A DNA stretch of 64,000 nt from Lelliottia nimipressuralis (GCF_004115925.1 NZ_SDDX01000001.1:124001-188000), one strand, 5' to 3'; positions 44,315-54,935 are shown, counted from the first letter of the stretch. Notes: generated by a model from the letters alone, not told the origin. A program made the numbers and translations.

Positions 44315-44346
44315 GCCTTAGTTGCTTAAGACCGACTTAAGCAAAA

Positions 44347-44865
44347 TCAGAACGCGGAAGTGTCCTGGAACAGACCGACTTTCAGGTCACTGGCGGTATA
44401 GATCACACGGCCATCAACCAGCACTTCGCCGTCTGCCAGACCCATCACCAGACGACGGTTCACGATGCGTTTGAAGTGAATACGGTAGGTAACTTTCTTC
44501 GCGGAAGGCAGAACCTGACCGGTGAATTTCACTTCACCCACGCCCAGCGCGCGGCCTTTGCCTTCGCCGCCCAGCCAGCCGAGATAGAAGCCAACCAACT
44601 GCCACATCGCATCCAGGCCTAAACAGCCAGGCATTACCGGATCGCCGATAAAGTGGCAACCGAAGAACCACAGGTCTGGATTGATATCGAGTTCCGCTTC
44701 CACGTAACCCTTGTCAAAGTTGCCGCCGGTTTCGGTCATTTTCACGACACGGTCCATCATCAGCATGCTAGGTGCCGGTAACTGCGGGCCTTTAGCGCCG
44801 AACAGTTCACCACGACCAGAGGCAAGAAGATCTTCTTTTGTATAGGATTCGCGTTTATCTACCAT
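44347..44865 (-). CDS. fabA: 3-hydroxydecanoyl-ACP dehydratase/isomerase FabA
   Basis: FabA dehydrates 3-hydroxydecanoyl-ACP and isomerises the product to cis-3-decenoyl-ACP, the branch point to unsaturated fatty acids. It has 172 residues as in E. coli. The catalytic His is in [10 protein letters not shown] and the Asp in [10 protein letters not shown]. The promoter region carries FabR and FadR operators. Confidence 0.98.
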   Translation of the reverse strand: MVDKRESYTKEDLLASGRGELFGAKGPQLPAPSMLMMDRVVKMTETGGNFDKGYVEAELDINPDLWFFGCHFIGDPVMPGCLGLDAMWQLVGFYLGWLGGEGKGRALGVGEVKFTGQVLPSAKKVTYRIHFKRIVNRRLVMGLADGEVLVDGRVIYTASDLKVGLFQDTSAF

Positions 44866-44903
44866 GTTCTCAGTAAGCCTTATTTTAGTGAAGCACGCAG
44901 GAT

Positions 44904-44921
44904 AGCTAACACGTGTACGCT
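44904..44921 (-). promoter_or_regulatory. FabR operator of fabA
   Basis: On the minus strand AGCGTACACGTGTTAGCT is an imperfect palindrome matching the FabR site known at E. coli fabA. FabR represses fabA and fabB according to the unsaturated/saturated acyl balance. Confidence 0.85.
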
Positions 44922-44937
44922 GAACAAGTCCGATCAG
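44921..44937 (-). promoter_or_regulatory. FadR activator site of fabA
   Basis: On the minus strand CTGATCGGACTTGTTCA, the FadR site known at E. coli fabA, abuts the FabR operator and overlaps the last codons of lonH. FadR activates fabA when acyl-CoA is low. Confidence 0.82.
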
Positions 44938-46694
44938 TTCGGGCTAAACCAGCTTAACCAGCGTAACGGCCATGGATAACGATGACGAGCATCCTGTTGC
45001 ATCGCCTGAGCGATACGCTCCTGGATAGTTTGCATCAGCGTTGTTTGCACTTCGCCATCCCAGACCTGATTTGTCAGTAAGGGTAGCGCATCCGTGACAT
45101 CGTCGATGGCCCAGATACTGAATTGCTCTGCATCCACCGCATCCAGTACCGCCTGGCTCAGGCTCAGATGGCGTGCGTTTGGCGCAGGAATAATCACGCC
45201 CTGTTTGCCACTCAATCCACGCTGCTGGCAAATAGAGAAGAAGCCTTCGATTTTCTCATTCAGGCCGCCAACCGGCTGAGCGCGACCAAACTGATCGACA
45301 GAGCCGGTGATAGCAATGCTCTGGTTAACCGGCACATCCGCAAGCGCACTGATAACAGCACAAAGCTCGGCCATAGACGCGCTGTCGCCGTCCACTTCAC
45401 TGTAAGACTGCTCAAAGGTCAGTGAGGCGGAGAAGGGCAGCTGTTGCTCAAGCTGAAGCTGTGACATCAGGAAGGCCTGCATAATCATCATGCCTTTAGC
45501 ATGAATGTTGCCGCCCAGCTCGGCTTTGCGCTCAACGTCAGTAAATTCGCCGTCGCCAATGTGGATGACGCAGCTGATACGTGAAGGCTCGCCAAAGGCA
45601 CGCGGATGACCAGGGAACTCAATGACCGACAGGGCGTTGATTTGCCCCACACGCTCGCCTTCGGTTTCCACGAGGATCTGTTCCAGCAGGATTTCATCCT
45701 GCATACGATCCGCGAGATACCCTTCCCGCCATTCGCGCTGTGCCAGCATCTGGGCGAACTGCTCACCGGTAAAAGTACCCGGCCCGCTAATGACGCCCGT
45801 TTCGCGCAGTTGTTTGCTGATCCACAGCGGACAGAGCGGCAGGGTTTCCTGATCGCCCGTATCACGTGCGGCTTCACGAATAAGACCTGTCCAGGCATCT
45901 GTGGCAGGGATCGGAAGAGCATAACGTGCCGCGACGGCCAGCACCCATTGGCACCATTGCGTCACGTCGTCTGCATCGGCGATCTGGATGTTATCTTCAA
46001 ATTCGGTGTAAACGGCCTGATCGGCAAGTTCCGGCTCCATCTCCTGAAAATCCGCCAGAGACTCACGATCGCCTGTCAAAATTACTTTCAGTGACAGGGG
46101 CATCGATGGAATAGCGACAGGCAGCGGGCGGGACTCATCATAGGCAATCCAGTCGAAACGCTGATGCGCCACAATGTTCTTCAGACGCATCCACAGCAAC
46201 GGCTGTGCAAGCAGCGTTCGCAGAGAGATGATCAGGACACCGCCATTGGCTTTGTGCACCAGTCCCGGCTGGATACTGAGCTGACCGTTAAAGTGACGAA
46301 GACAGCCAAACAATTGCTCCGCTTCGGCCCACTCGGCGGTAATGACCTCGCCTGTAGCGGCAAAATTATCATCAGCCTGCGTGGCGGGTTCGAAAGTGAC
46401 ATCACTTCCCACGATACGATATTGTCCGCCAAAAACGGTGTCCGTTTCTGGTTGCAATTGACGCACGGCATCGGCCATCAGAGCCAGGTATTCAGCTTCT
46501 TCTGGCGCCTTCAGTAACATGAAGGGGGAGGTTGTCCATGGGCTTAACGTCTGCTCAAGCGCGTAATGTAAACGCGGTTGCGTATCGCTAAGGATGAAGT
46601 CGTGTTCTTTTGCGAGGTCTGGCTGTGCAAACAGTTCCTGATAGCTCTCAGTATCAGGAACCAGGTCACGCCATGCTAGTTTCGTAATGGTCAA
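44934..46694 (-). CDS. lonH: Lon-like serine protease LonH (YcbZ)
   Basis: A 586-residue Lon-type protease whose substrate is not well defined. The C-terminal proteolytic domain has the Ser-Lys dyad: Ser in [13 protein letters not shown] and Lys in [11 protein letters not shown]. The N-terminal part does not show an obvious intact Walker A. It lies 68 bases upstream of fabA, within which the fabA operators sit. It is divergent from matP. Confidence 0.93.
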   Translation of the reverse strand: MTITKLAWRDLVPDTESYQELFAQPDLAKEHDFILSDTQPRLHYALEQTLSPWTTSPFMLLKAPEEAEYLALMADAVRQLQPETDTVFGGQYRIVGSDVTFEPATQADDNFAATGEVITAEWAEAEQLFGCLRHFNGQLSIQPGLVHKANGGVLIISLRTLLAQPLLWMRLKNIVAHQRFDWIAYDESRPLPVAIPSMPLSLKVILTGDRESLADFQEMEPELADQAVYTEFEDNIQIADADDVTQWCQWVLAVAARYALPIPATDAWTGLIREAARDTGDQETLPLCPLWISKQLRETGVISGPGTFTGEQFAQMLAQREWREGYLADRMQDEILLEQILVETEGERVGQINALSVIEFPGHPRAFGEPSRISCVIHIGDGEFTDVERKAELGGNIHAKGMMIMQAFLMSQLQLEQQLPFSASLTFEQSYSEVDGDSASMAELCAVISALADVPVNQSIAITGSVDQFGRAQPVGGLNEKIEGFFSICQQRGLSGKQGVIIPAPNARHLSLSQAVLDAVDAEQFSIWAIDDVTDALPLLTNQVWDGEVQTTLMQTIQERIAQAMQQDARHRYPWPLRWLSWFSPN

Positions 46695-46728
46695 AGTTGA
46701 TGTTTTTTAGTTAGATGTAAAACGGTGG

Positions 46729-46734
46729 ATTATA
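46729..46734 (-). promoter_or_regulatory. -10 element of the lonH promoter
   Basis: A perfect TATAAT on the minus strand lies 35 bases upstream of the lonH start. The -35 is not clear (CTTGCG or TTGACC-like segments to the right). Confidence 0.55.
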
Positions 46735-46880
46735 CCGCAAGCCTTGACCCATTCCCACGTGGTATTAGGGATTTCAGGCGGGGAATGCGCGGTAAGGGGT
46801 CACTGGGTATGATTTCTTTTCAGCAGATTGCCAAAAAACTGATATTCTGAACATAGTTACGAGGTAACACTGAGATCGCG

Positions 46881-47333
46881 ATGAAATATCAACAACTGGA
46901 AAATCTCGAAAGCGGCTGGAAATGGAAGTATCTGGTCAAAAAGCATCGAGAAGGCGAGCTGATCACCTGCTACATCGAAGCCAGTGCTGCAAAAGAAGCG
47001 GTAGATTTATTGCTGACCCTCGAAAATGAGCCCGTGCAGGTCAACGGCTGGATCGAGAAACACATCAATCCTGCTCTGCTAAACCGCATGAAGCAGACCA
47101 TTCGTGCGCGCCGCAAACGCCATTTCAACGCGGAGCATCAGCACACGCGTAAGAAGTCTATCGACCTGGAGTTTATGGTCTGGCAGCGATTAGCGGGGCT
47201 TGCTCAACGGCGCGGGAAAACCTTATCGGAAACGATCGTGCAGCTCATTGAAGATGCGGAGCATAAAGAGAAATACGCGAGCCAGATGTCTACGCTTAAA
47301 AATGACCTTCAGGCGATGCTGGGTAAAAAATAG
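46881..47333 (+). CDS. matP: Ter macrodomain organiser MatP
   Basis: MatP binds 13-base matS sites in the terminus macrodomain, links sister termini to the divisome through ZapB and displaces MukBEF from Ter. It has 150 residues as in E. coli, with a four-helix part, a ribbon-helix-helix DNA-binding segment ([21 protein letters not shown]) and a C-terminal coiled coil. It is single-gene, with a terminator shared with ompA. Confidence 0.96.
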   Translation: MKYQQLENLESGWKWKYLVKKHREGELITCYIEASAAKEAVDLLLTLENEPVQVNGWIEKHINPALLNRMKQTIRARRKRHFNAEHQHTRKKSIDLEFMVWQRLAGLAQRRGKTLSETIVQLIEDAEHKEKYASQMSTLKNDLQAMLGKK

Positions 47334-47355
47334 TTTCTCATTTTCTTTAGCCAAT

Positions 47356-47384
47356 AAAAAACCCCGCATAGCGGGGTTTTTTTA
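47356..47384. terminator. Bidirectional terminator between matP and ompA
   Basis: AAAAACCCCGC/GCGGGGTTTTT with an ATA loop and A/T runs on both sides separates the convergent matP and ompA genes. Confidence 0.93.
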
Positions 47385-47396
47385 TAAGACGATAAC

Positions 47397-48452
47397 TTAT
47401 GCCGCAGGCTGAGTTACAACGTCTTTGATACCTTTAACTTCGATCTCAACGCGACGATCTGGTGCCAGGCAGTCGATCAGTGCAGCGCGAGCTTTCACGT
47501 TGTCACAGGTATTGCCAGTCACTGGGTTAGATTCGCCCATACCACGTGGGGAGATCTTGTTAGCTGGGATACCTTTAGATACCAGGTAATCAACTACAGA
47601 CTGAGCACGTTTCTCTGACAGGTTCTGGTTGTATGCGTCAGAACCGATACGGTCGGTGAAGCCCAGAACAACTACAGAACCATCTTTAGGGTCGAGGTTG
47701 CTCAGCTGGGTGTACAGCTGATCCAGTGCCTGCTGACCTTCTGGTTTCAGAGTTGCTTTGTTGAAGTTGAACAGAACGTCAGACTTCAGAGTGAAGTGCT
47801 TGGTCTGTACTTCTGGAGCTGGAGCCGGAGCTGGAGCAACGATCGGAGCTGCATCTTCCTGCTGGCCGAAACGGTAGGAAACACCTACGCTCAGCATGCC
47901 GTTGTCAGGACGAACGCCAACGGTGTTACCGTCGCCGATGTTGTTAACCCACTGGTATTCCAGACGGGTAGCGATGTCACGGGTCATTGCCCACTCTACA
48001 CCACCAGCGAATACTGGAGAAACACCAGTGTCGTGGTCGTCGCCAGCAACGCTATTGCTGGAGTCAGCGCGCCATACCATGCCGCCCAGACGAGTATAAA
48101 CGTCCAGATCGTCAGTCACTGGGTAACCCAGTTTAGCGGTCAGCTGTACGCCTTGAGCTTTGAATGCGCCGTTAACGTTGTCGCCTTTGTATGGCATACG
48201 ACCTAACCAGTCGTAACCCATTTCAAAGCCAACATACGGGTTAACCTGATAGCCACCAAACGCACCTGCACCGAGCTGGCTTTCGTGAGTTGGGCCATCG
48301 TTGTTCAGGGAGCTGTTGTACCAGCCAGTGTCGTGGAACTGAGACCAGCCCAGTTTGCCACCTGCATACCAGGTATTATCTTTCGGAGCGGCCTGCGCTA
48401 CGGTAGCGAAGCCAGCCAGTGCCACTGCAATCGCGATAGCTGTCTTTTTCAT
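47397..48452 (-). CDS. ompA: Outer-membrane protein OmpA
   Basis: An abundant 351-residue outer-membrane protein (346 in E. coli). A signal peptide ends AQA|APKDN. An eight-stranded beta-barrel (to about residue 190) is joined by a Pro-Ala hinge ([11 protein letters not shown]) to a periplasmic OmpA-like domain that binds peptidoglycan ([24 protein letters not shown]). Two C-terminal Cys (NTCDN, IDCLAP) form the known disulfide. The start at 48452 matches E. coli; a longer in-frame opening lies in the leader. Confidence 0.98.
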   Translation of the reverse strand: MKKTAIAIAVALAGFATVAQAAPKDNTWYAGGKLGWSQFHDTGWYNSSLNNDGPTHESQLGAGAFGGYQVNPYVGFEMGYDWLGRMPYKGDNVNGAFKAQGVQLTAKLGYPVTDDLDVYTRLGGMVWRADSSNSVAGDDHDTGVSPVFAGGVEWAMTRDIATRLEYQWVNNIGDGNTVGVRPDNGMLSVGVSYRFGQQEDAAPIVAPAPAPAPEVQTKHFTLKSDVLFNFNKATLKPEGQQALDQLYTQLSNLDPKDGSVVVLGFTDRIGSDAYNQNLSEKRAQSVVDYLVSKGIPANKISPRGMGESNPVTGNTCDNVKARAALIDCLAPDRRVEIEVKGIKDVVTQPAA

Positions 48453-48594
48453 TTTTTGCGCCTCGTTATCATCCAAAAATCGCCATGAAGATCTCGTCGA
48501 GAAATCACGGTTAAATCCTTCACCGGGGGGCGAGCTCAAACTAGTAACTCTACCGATATCTTCGGCTTAGACCGAGCACCCCTGGCGATGTAAA
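48453..48594 (-). promoter_or_regulatory. ompA promoter -10 and long mRNA leader
   Basis: On the minus strand TTTACATC (48587-48594) is the -10 region and GCCAGGGGTGCTCGG begins the transcript near 48586. The leader is about 134 bases and ends in GAGGCGCAAAAAATG. It follows the E. coli ompA leader, which stabilises the mRNA and is bound near the SD by MicA small RNA. Confidence 0.85.
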
Positions 48595-48809
48595 GTCTAC
48601 AACGTAGTTGAAAACTTACAAGTGTGAACTCTGTCAGGCATATGAAAAAAAAAAGTTCCGTATACAAAATATTTAACATTTTTTGCGAGTATTTTATGCA
48701 GTAAAATTAACGGAAACCGCGCCAGACAAGCGTTGACGAAGTTTTTAGTCAGGGAACTATTTGCACTTACGACTGTCAAAAAAAGTTCCAGGAATACTCT
48801 TAAATTTAC

Positions 48810-49319
48810 TCAATGATACAAATTAGAGTGAATTTTTAGCCCGGACAGGTGTCCTCTGCCGAGAGAATCAAGACGAATTGGGCGCATAATGAACCCGATC
48901 GCATCACCTTCTTCAGCAGCTTCAGCCAGACGAAAATGCTCTTCCTCCGTCAATTCCTCTGACAACCAACCGATTACCACACTGTAATTTCCGGTGCGCA
49001 AAGCGCGAACCATCGAATCAACCGTATGACATGGCGAAACCAGGCTGCTTTGCATCATTTTGGTGAGCGGCAGGCCCGCCGACTGCACCCATTCGCGGCT
49101 CAATTTCTGCTGCGGGGTTAACCACAGCTGCCAGCGTGACTGCTGACCAAGTTGTTGTAAAAGCGGCAATAAAAGCAGTTGCGTCATCAAGGGCTGGTCT
49201 TCACGATATACGATTTCACTGATCAAACCGGTAGAAACACGCCCGGAGGTTTTCTGCGCGCCCTTACCCGCGGAAGAAGAAAAAGAGGTTAAGCGATTTG
49301 CATAGTCTGAAGTGTGCAT
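48810..49319 (-). CDS. sulA: SOS cell-division inhibitor SulA
   Basis: SulA binds FtsZ and blocks its polymerisation after DNA damage. The start at 49319 (MHTSDYANR) has GGGCTGG upstream and gives 169 residues, as in E. coli; another ATG lies two codons before. The core [19 protein letters not shown] is conserved, and the C-terminal HSNLYH tag recognised by Lon is intact. A LexA box overlaps the promoter. Confidence 0.97.
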   Translation of the reverse strand: MHTSDYANRLTSFSSSAGKGAQKTSGRVSTGLISEIVYREDQPLMTQLLLLPLLQQLGQQSRWQLWLTPQQKLSREWVQSAGLPLTKMMQSSLVSPCHTVDSMVRALRTGNYSVVIGWLSEELTEEEHFRLAEAAEEGDAIGFIMRPIRLDSLGRGHLSGLKIHSNLYH

Positions 49320-49339
49320 AATCATTCCAGCCCTGTAGT

Positions 49340-49359
49340 TACTGTATGAATATACAGTA
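49340..49359 (-). promoter_or_regulatory. LexA (SOS) box of sulA
   Basis: TACTGTATGAATATACAGTA contains CTGT-N8-ACAG, a perfect SOS box, starting 21 bases upstream of the sulA start codon. Confidence 0.95.
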
Positions 49360-49537
49360 ACCCCTGTGCGACTAAAGATCAACCTCATTTTCGGAAAGCG
49401 TCTCGCAAAATTGGTTCGATATTGGCGTGTCCTGCAAAATAATCTTGCCGAGTGACAATAAGTTTTCTATTTTCCTGCTAACGGATCCGGTAGTAAGAAA
49501 AACACATCGTTAATGTTTGATTTATATGGTGAATATC

Positions 49538-50164
49538 ATGAAAAAGATATCTTATGAACGGATCTATAAGTCCCAGGAATACCTCTCTCCGTTGGGTGAA
49601 ATCCATCATCGTGCCCTTTTCGGCGGTTATACCCTGGCGGTGAATGAAGCCGTGTTTGCGATGGTCTCTGATGGCGAGCTTTACCTGCGAGCCTGTGAAC
49701 AAAGCGCTCAGTACTGTGTAAAACAGTCCTCTTCATTTTTAACTCTGTTGAAACGGGGCAGGCCTGTACTGCTGAACTATTACCGGGTGGATGACGGGCT
49801 ATGGCAGGACAGGGAAAGGCTATTGCAACTTTCCAGTTTTGCACTTGAAGCCGCCCGTCAGGAGCGCTCTCTACGGCATCAGAGGCGGCGACTCAAAGAT
49901 TTGCCCAACCTGACGTTTCAGATTGAAGTGCTTCTCTGCGAAGCTGGCGTCACCAGTGAAACCATGCTGAGGGCGCTAGGGGCAGAGGAGTGCTGGCTGA
50001 AAATCAGGGCCAGAAATAAGAACCTGGGGATCAGAGTGTTGTTTGCGCTGGCAGGGGCAATAGAAGGAACGCATGAAGCTGCGCTCCCGACGGTCAGACG
50101 CCGGGAGCTAACGGAGTGGTTTAATGCGCTTCCTGTACTGCCGGATAGTCATTCCGATAGGTAG
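49538..50164 (+). CDS. sxy: Competence regulator Sxy (TfoX)
   Basis: Sxy acts with CRP at CRP-S promoters of DNA-uptake genes. The 208-residue start at 49538 (MKKISYERIYKSQEYL) fits the E. coli protein (209); two more in-frame ATGs lie just upstream. An N-terminal TfoX domain (MVSDGELYLRACEQSAQYC) and a C-terminal helix-hairpin-type domain (LKDLPNLTFQIEVLL) are visible. It is divergent from sulA, and its last 44 bases overlap the 3' end of yccS. Confidence 0.93.
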   Translation: MKKISYERIYKSQEYLSPLGEIHHRALFGGYTLAVNEAVFAMVSDGELYLRACEQSAQYCVKQSSSFLTLLKRGRPVLLNYYRVDDGLWQDRERLLQLSSFALEAARQERSLRHQRRRLKDLPNLTFQIEVLLCEAGVTSETMLRALGAEECWLKIRARNKNLGIRVLFALAGAIEGTHEAALPTVRRRELTEWFNALPVLPDSHSDR

Positions 50165-52283
50165 CAATCTGCTGCTGCAACCGGCAGATTTCGGGCAGAA
50201 GTGCAATGAGCAGACCGATTTGTTGGAGTATGAGTGGCGCCTTGTTATCCGTACCAGGATCGCAATGCGCAATACGCTGGCTCAGTTCGTCTATGGCACT
50301 CTGCACGCGCGGTTCGTCTGCGGGACGATGATGGAGAGCATCGTCAACGTAACATACCGCGTCATCCAACAGTGCGAGGATGTTTGGATCGGTTAGCTGC
50401 TCACGATGCGCGCCCAACGTTGAAATGTAACTGGTGAAGGTGTGGTTCAGACACAGCAGACGAAAGGCGACTTCCCGGATTTCTGCGGTAGCACGCGGCT
50501 CCGTTGACATGTTTGACACCACCGACGCCAGTTCTGCATCGCGGTTATGGGCATCCCGTCGGGCAATGCGATACGCCAGACGGTTATCGCGGCCCTGATG
50601 ATATTGCTCAAGGATCGCATCCAGATAGCGACAGTTCGCATTCATGGCGAGATCCAGGGCGCGTGGCAGATTGCGAAAACGCCAGTCCGGCCAGATAAAA
50701 CTGACAGCGGCCCAGGCAATCGCGCAGCCTATCAACGTATCGATGACGCGTGGCAGGGCGACTTCGAACCCTTCGCCCAGCAGGTTAAAGCACAGCAGCA
50801 CCAGCAGGGTAATAAACATGGTGGCATGGGCATACTGAACATTACGGAAGGCGAAGAACAGCACGCCCGTAATGACTATCAGGATCAGTTGCCCTTCAAC
50901 GGAAGGAACAAAGTACAGCACCGGCAGGCCGATTGCGACGCCGACCAGCGTGCCGATCACGCGTAGCGCCAGTCGATGGCGGGTGGCGTTATAGTTCGGC
51001 TGGCAAACAAACAGACTGGTGAGCAAAATCCAGTAGCCGTGATGCAGGCCGGTTATCTGGATAAAGGCGTAACCGACGCACAGCACAGCAGACATTCTTA
51101 CGGCATGGCGGAACAGCGCCGATTCCGGCGTGAAGTTGCGGCTTAACCGCAGCCACATGTCCGCGAAGCCGTGCGGACTGTCATCGGCAAGCTGATTTTC
51201 GACCTCGCTACCCGGCGCTGACAGCGCCTGTTCAGACTGAATTGTCGCGAGCTGCGCATCGATGGCGCGTAAATTGCTGAGCAAGAACCCCAGCGCTTTC
51301 ATCTGTTCTGGCGATGTGCCGCTGGCCTGCACCCGATCGAGCGCCGCATCAAGATGGCTGAACGCACGCTCGAAGCGAGGGTCATGCTGGTAGGGGGTTC
51401 GCAGCAGAATCGATCGCGCAAGTTGCTGGCAGGCCTGAGACTGCATCGACAGCATCCGCTGGAAGCGGAACATCACGTCGCTATAGCGAAACTTCTCGCG
51501 CAGCGCGGCGTACTGGATATGCGATGAGCTGGCGCGCTCATGTATATCCTGGGCGACGAAGTAGTAATGCAGCGTTTGCCGCGTGCCGCGCTGGCCGCGA
51601 TCGCCACGAAGACGCGTCAGCAGAGAGGCTTTGGTTTGATTCAGCGTGGTAACCAACTGGCCGTTAGCCAGCGCCAGATCGTAAAGCGGCGCCTGGCTCT
51701 CATCTTCAATGTCGGGATCGAAGAGCCTGGATTTCAGTTCCAGGTAGTGCGCCAGCTGCTCGTAGCTGCGGGCGAGATTATCCTGCAAGGGGCGAATCGG
51801 AAAGATAAGGTGCCCGGTTAAGGTCAGCAGGTTATACCAGATTGCGCCTACCAACAGCAGCAGGGGCTGCTGATACCACTGGTCGTAAAGGGAAACGCCC
51901 AGCATGGTATAGATCGCAATCAGCAACGCGCCAAAGGCAATGGTGGCGTAGCGTTGCCCCAGCCCGCCCAGCAAAATAAAACCGCTGGTCGAGATCATCA
52001 GCCCAAGGGCAAACAGCCAGGGCCACGGGAAAAGTAGTTCTACAGACGCGGAGGCGATGAAAAAGCAGATCAGCGTAATCACCAGGTTACGCAGCCGCCC
52101 GGCCAGACGGTCGTCCAGATCGGCCAGTGCTCCGGCTACCACGCCCAGAGTGAGTGGGATCGTGAGTTTAATCTCACCCAGCCACCACGGCACGGCAGCC
52201 GCACCGCAAAGCGCGATAAAAATCCTGACGTTATAGAGCCAGGCACTGTTCCATGTGTATCTGCGAAGCAAAGGGCTTAGCAT
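50121..52283 (-). CDS. yccS: YccS, FUSC-type inner-membrane protein
   Basis: A 720-residue member of the YccS/YhfK (fusaric-acid-resistance-like) family. Hydrophobic helices lie in the N-terminal part (about 15-155) and again at about 390-520, each followed by a large cytoplasmic helical region. The substrate is unknown. It follows yccF by 19 bases in a two-gene operon and converges on sxy with a 44-base overlap. Confidence 0.9.
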   Translation of the reverse strand: MLSPLLRRYTWNSAWLYNVRIFIALCGAAAVPWWLGEIKLTIPLTLGVVAGALADLDDRLAGRLRNLVITLICFFIASASVELLFPWPWLFALGLMISTSGFILLGGLGQRYATIAFGALLIAIYTMLGVSLYDQWYQQPLLLLVGAIWYNLLTLTGHLIFPIRPLQDNLARSYEQLAHYLELKSRLFDPDIEDESQAPLYDLALANGQLVTTLNQTKASLLTRLRGDRGQRGTRQTLHYYFVAQDIHERASSSHIQYAALREKFRYSDVMFRFQRMLSMQSQACQQLARSILLRTPYQHDPRFERAFSHLDAALDRVQASGTSPEQMKALGFLLSNLRAIDAQLATIQSEQALSAPGSEVENQLADDSPHGFADMWLRLSRNFTPESALFRHAVRMSAVLCVGYAFIQITGLHHGYWILLTSLFVCQPNYNATRHRLALRVIGTLVGVAIGLPVLYFVPSVEGQLILIVITGVLFFAFRNVQYAHATMFITLLVLLCFNLLGEGFEVALPRVIDTLIGCAIAWAAVSFIWPDWRFRNLPRALDLAMNANCRYLDAILEQYHQGRDNRLAYRIARRDAHNRDAELASVVSNMSTEPRATAEIREVAFRLLCLNHTFTSYISTLGAHREQLTDPNILALLDDAVCYVDDALHHRPADEPRVQSAIDELSQRIAHCDPGTDNKAPLILQQIGLLIALLPEICRLQQQIATYRNDYPAVQEAH

Positions 52284-52302
52284 AAAGGCGGCGTATCCTT
52301 AT

Positions 52303-52749
52303 TTACTGAAAACGACGACGGGCATTGGCTTCGCGTGCGGCCCGGGCGACTTCCACGGGAACCACGCGGCGACCGACGGGCCAGAGCGCAATCGCGGCAA
52401 TCTTGAAGTTGGCGATACCGACCGGGATACCAATAATCGTAATACACTGGGTAATCCCGACCGCGATGTGCATCAGGCACAACCACCAGCCAAAGAAGAT
52501 CAGCCATAAAATATTAAGCAGCGTGCCGCCCGTATTCATCAGCACACTTTTGCTGTCCGGGTTGAGTTCATCAACGTGAACCGCTTCATTTCCGTAGGGC
52601 ACCAGGGAGAGTTTGGTGATCTCCCAGCACGAACGCGTCAGGGGAAGCGTGAAGATCAGCACGATGCTGACCAGAGTGGCGAAAAGCCAGGAAAGAGTGG
52701 TGGCAAAACCGCCAAGGACAAAATTCAAAATATTCAGAACGGTACGCAT
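52303..52749 (-). CDS. yccF: YccF, inner-membrane protein with two DUF307 repeats
   Basis: A 148-residue membrane protein of unknown function, the same length as E. coli YccF. Two similar halves each hold hydrophobic helices (about 5-32 and 70-110) with LNILNFVLGG and LNILWLIFFGWWL as repeat starts. It is the first gene of the yccF-yccS operon and divergent from helD. Confidence 0.9.
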   Translation of the reverse strand: MRTVLNILNFVLGGFATTLSWLFATLVSIVLIFTLPLTRSCWEITKLSLVPYGNEAVHVDELNPDSKSVLMNTGGTLLNILWLIFFGWWLCLMHIAVGITQCITIIGIPVGIANFKIAAIALWPVGRRVVPVEVARAAREANARRRFQ

Positions 52750-52872
52750 AAACCCTCACTTCCTTTCGATATGATTAAAGCCTGATGATTGTAACGTTTT
52801 TTTAGGCTGGAGCACCTGAAAACTGGCGGTTAAACTAATGAGCAAACTATCACTTCGTGGATCAGGCTGGAC

Positions 52873-54927
52873 ATGGAACTAAAAGCAACATCATTAGGCA
52901 AGCGCCTGGCGCAACATCCGTACGACAAGGTTGTCCTTCTTAACGCCGGGGTGAAAGTTTCCGGCGAACGCCACGAATATCTTATTCCATTCAATCAGTT
53001 GCTGGCCATTCACTGCAAGCGCGGCCTGGTGTGGGGCGAGCTGGAGTTCGTCCTGCCTGCCGATAAAGTCGTGCGTCTGCACGGTACGGAATGGGCTGAA
53101 ACTCAGCGCTTTCATCATCATCTGAATACCCTCTGGCAGCAGTGGAGCACAGAGATGAGTCAGGTGGCCGAGCAGGTATTGCAGCAGGTTTTGGCGGATA
53201 TCGCTCAGAGTCAGGAGCAAAAAAAATGGCTGACCCGCGCCCAGACGGCGGGGATGCAGCAGCGCATTCAGCAGGCGCTGACCGCGCTGCCACTGCCTGT
53301 TTCTCGTCTTGATGAGTTTGAAAATTGCCGCGAACCGTGGCGCAAATGCAAAGCATGGCTGACGGATATCGATCGAAGCCGACTGGCGCACAACCAGGCC
53401 TGGACGGATGAGATGCTGACCCAGCACGCTGGGTTTTTCAAAAATATCGAATCGTCGCCGCTGAATCCGGCTCAGGCGCGTGCGGTGGTGAACGGAGAAC
53501 ACTCGCTGTTGGTACTTGCGGGCGCGGGCAGCGGTAAGACCTCTGTGCTGGTGGCGCGAGCCGGATGGTTGCTCGCACGGGGTGAAGCAACGGCAGATCA
53601 GATTTTGCTCCTGGCCTTTGGCCGCAAGGCGGCGCAGGAGATGGATGAGCGCATTCAGGAACGTTTGCACACGCGTGATATCAGCGCGCGAACCTTCCAT
53701 GCGCTGGCACTGCATATTATTCAGCAGGGCAGCAAAAAAGTGCCGGTTATCAGTCAGCTGGAAAACGACACCCAGGCCAGGCTGTCGCTGTTTGTCACCA
53801 CCTGGCAACAGCAATGCAGTGAGAAAAAGGCGCAAGCAAAAGGGTGGCGGCAGTGGCTGGAAGAAGAGTTGAACTGGACTGTGCCGGAAGGCAGCTTCTG
53901 GCAGGATGAGAAACTGGCGCGCCGTCTCGGTTCGCGCCTCGATCGCTGGGTGAGCCTGATGCGCATGCACGGCGGCTCGCAAGCGGAGATGATTGAGAAT
54001 GCGCCAGAAGAGGTGCGGGCGCTGTTTTCCAAACGTGTCAAACTGCTGGCTCCGCTTCTCAAAGCCTGGAAATCAGCGCTGAAAGAAGAGAATGCTGTGG
54101 ATTTCTCGGGTCTGATTCATCAGGCGATTATCATCCTCGAAAAAGGGCGTTTCGTGAGTCCGTGGAAGCATATTCTGGTGGACGAGTTTCAGGATATCTC
54201 CCCGCAGCGTGCGGCGCTGCTGGCGGCGCTGCGCGCGCAAAACAAACACACCTCACTCTTCGCGGTGGGCGATGACTGGCAGGCAATTTACCGCTTTAGC
54301 GGCGCACAGCTGTCGCTGACCACGGCGTTCCACCACTATTTTGGCGAGGGTGACCGCAGCGATCTCGATACCACGTACCGTTTTAACTCGCGCATCGGCG
54401 AAATCGCCAACCGCTTTATTCAGCAGAACCCCCATCAGCTGGTGAAACCGCTGAACAGTCTCTCCGCCGGGGATAAAAAAGCGGTGACGCTGTTGCCCCA
54501 GGATCAGCTGGAACCCTTGCTGGATAAGATGAGTGGGTATGTCAAAGCCGAGGAACGGATTTTGGTGCTGGCGCGTTATCACCATCTGAAACCGGCGATC
54601 CTCGAGAAAGCCGCCACGCGCTGGCCTAAGCTCACGCTCGATTTCATGACCATCCATGCCAGCAAAGGGCAACAGGCAGATTACGTGATTGTACTTGGGC
54701 TGCAGGAGGGGAGTGACGGCTTCCCGGCACCGGCTCGGGAATCGGTGATGGAACAGGCGCTGTTGCCTGTGGTAGAGGATTTCCCGGATGCAGAAGAGCG
54801 ACGTCTTCTGTATGTGGCCATCACCCGCGCACGGCATCGCGTCTGGCTGCTGTTTAACAAAGACGAACCCTCACGCTTCGTGGAGATTCTGAAGAATATC
54901 GATGTGCCGGTGGCGAAGAAGCCTTAA
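52873..54927 (+). CDS. helD: DNA helicase IV (HelD)
   Basis: A 3'-5' superfamily 1 DNA helicase related to UvrD and Rep, implicated in RecF-pathway recombination. The 684 residues equal the E. coli length. Motif I AGAGSGKTSVL is near 216; motif II VDEFQDISPQR, motif III GDDWQAIYRFSGAQ, motif V TIHASKGQQADYV and motif VI YVAITRARHRVWLL follow in order. A REP-like hairpin separates it from the convergent mgsA. Confidence 0.96.
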   Translation: MELKATSLGKRLAQHPYDKVVLLNAGVKVSGERHEYLIPFNQLLAIHCKRGLVWGELEFVLPADKVVRLHGTEWAETQRFHHHLNTLWQQWSTEMSQVAEQVLQQVLADIAQSQEQKKWLTRAQTAGMQQRIQQALTALPLPVSRLDEFENCREPWRKCKAWLTDIDRSRLAHNQAWTDEMLTQHAGFFKNIESSPLNPAQARAVVNGEHSLLVLAGAGSGKTSVLVARAGWLLARGEATADQILLLAFGRKAAQEMDERIQERLHTRDISARTFHALALHIIQQGSKKVPVISQLENDTQARLSLFVTTWQQQCSEKKAQAKGWRQWLEEELNWTVPEGSFWQDEKLARRLGSRLDRWVSLMRMHGGSQAEMIENAPEEVRALFSKRVKLLAPLLKAWKSALKEENAVDFSGLIHQAIIILEKGRFVSPWKHILVDEFQDISPQRAALLAALRAQNKHTSLFAVGDDWQAIYRFSGAQLSLTTAFHHYFGEGDRSDLDTTYRFNSRIGEIANRFIQQNPHQLVKPLNSLSAGDKKAVTLLPQDQLEPLLDKMSGYVKAEERILVLARYHHLKPAILEKAATRWPKLTLDFMTIHASKGQQADYVIVLGLQEGSDGFPAPARESVMEQALLPVVEDFPDAEERRLLYVAITRARHRVWLLFNKDEPSRFVEILKNIDVPVAKKP

Positions 54928-54935
54928 GGGTAAAA

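Noticed and set aside
49392-49407. CRP-S site upstream of sxy
   Set aside because: TCGCA is present, but the left half at the six-base spacing matches only two of five positions.
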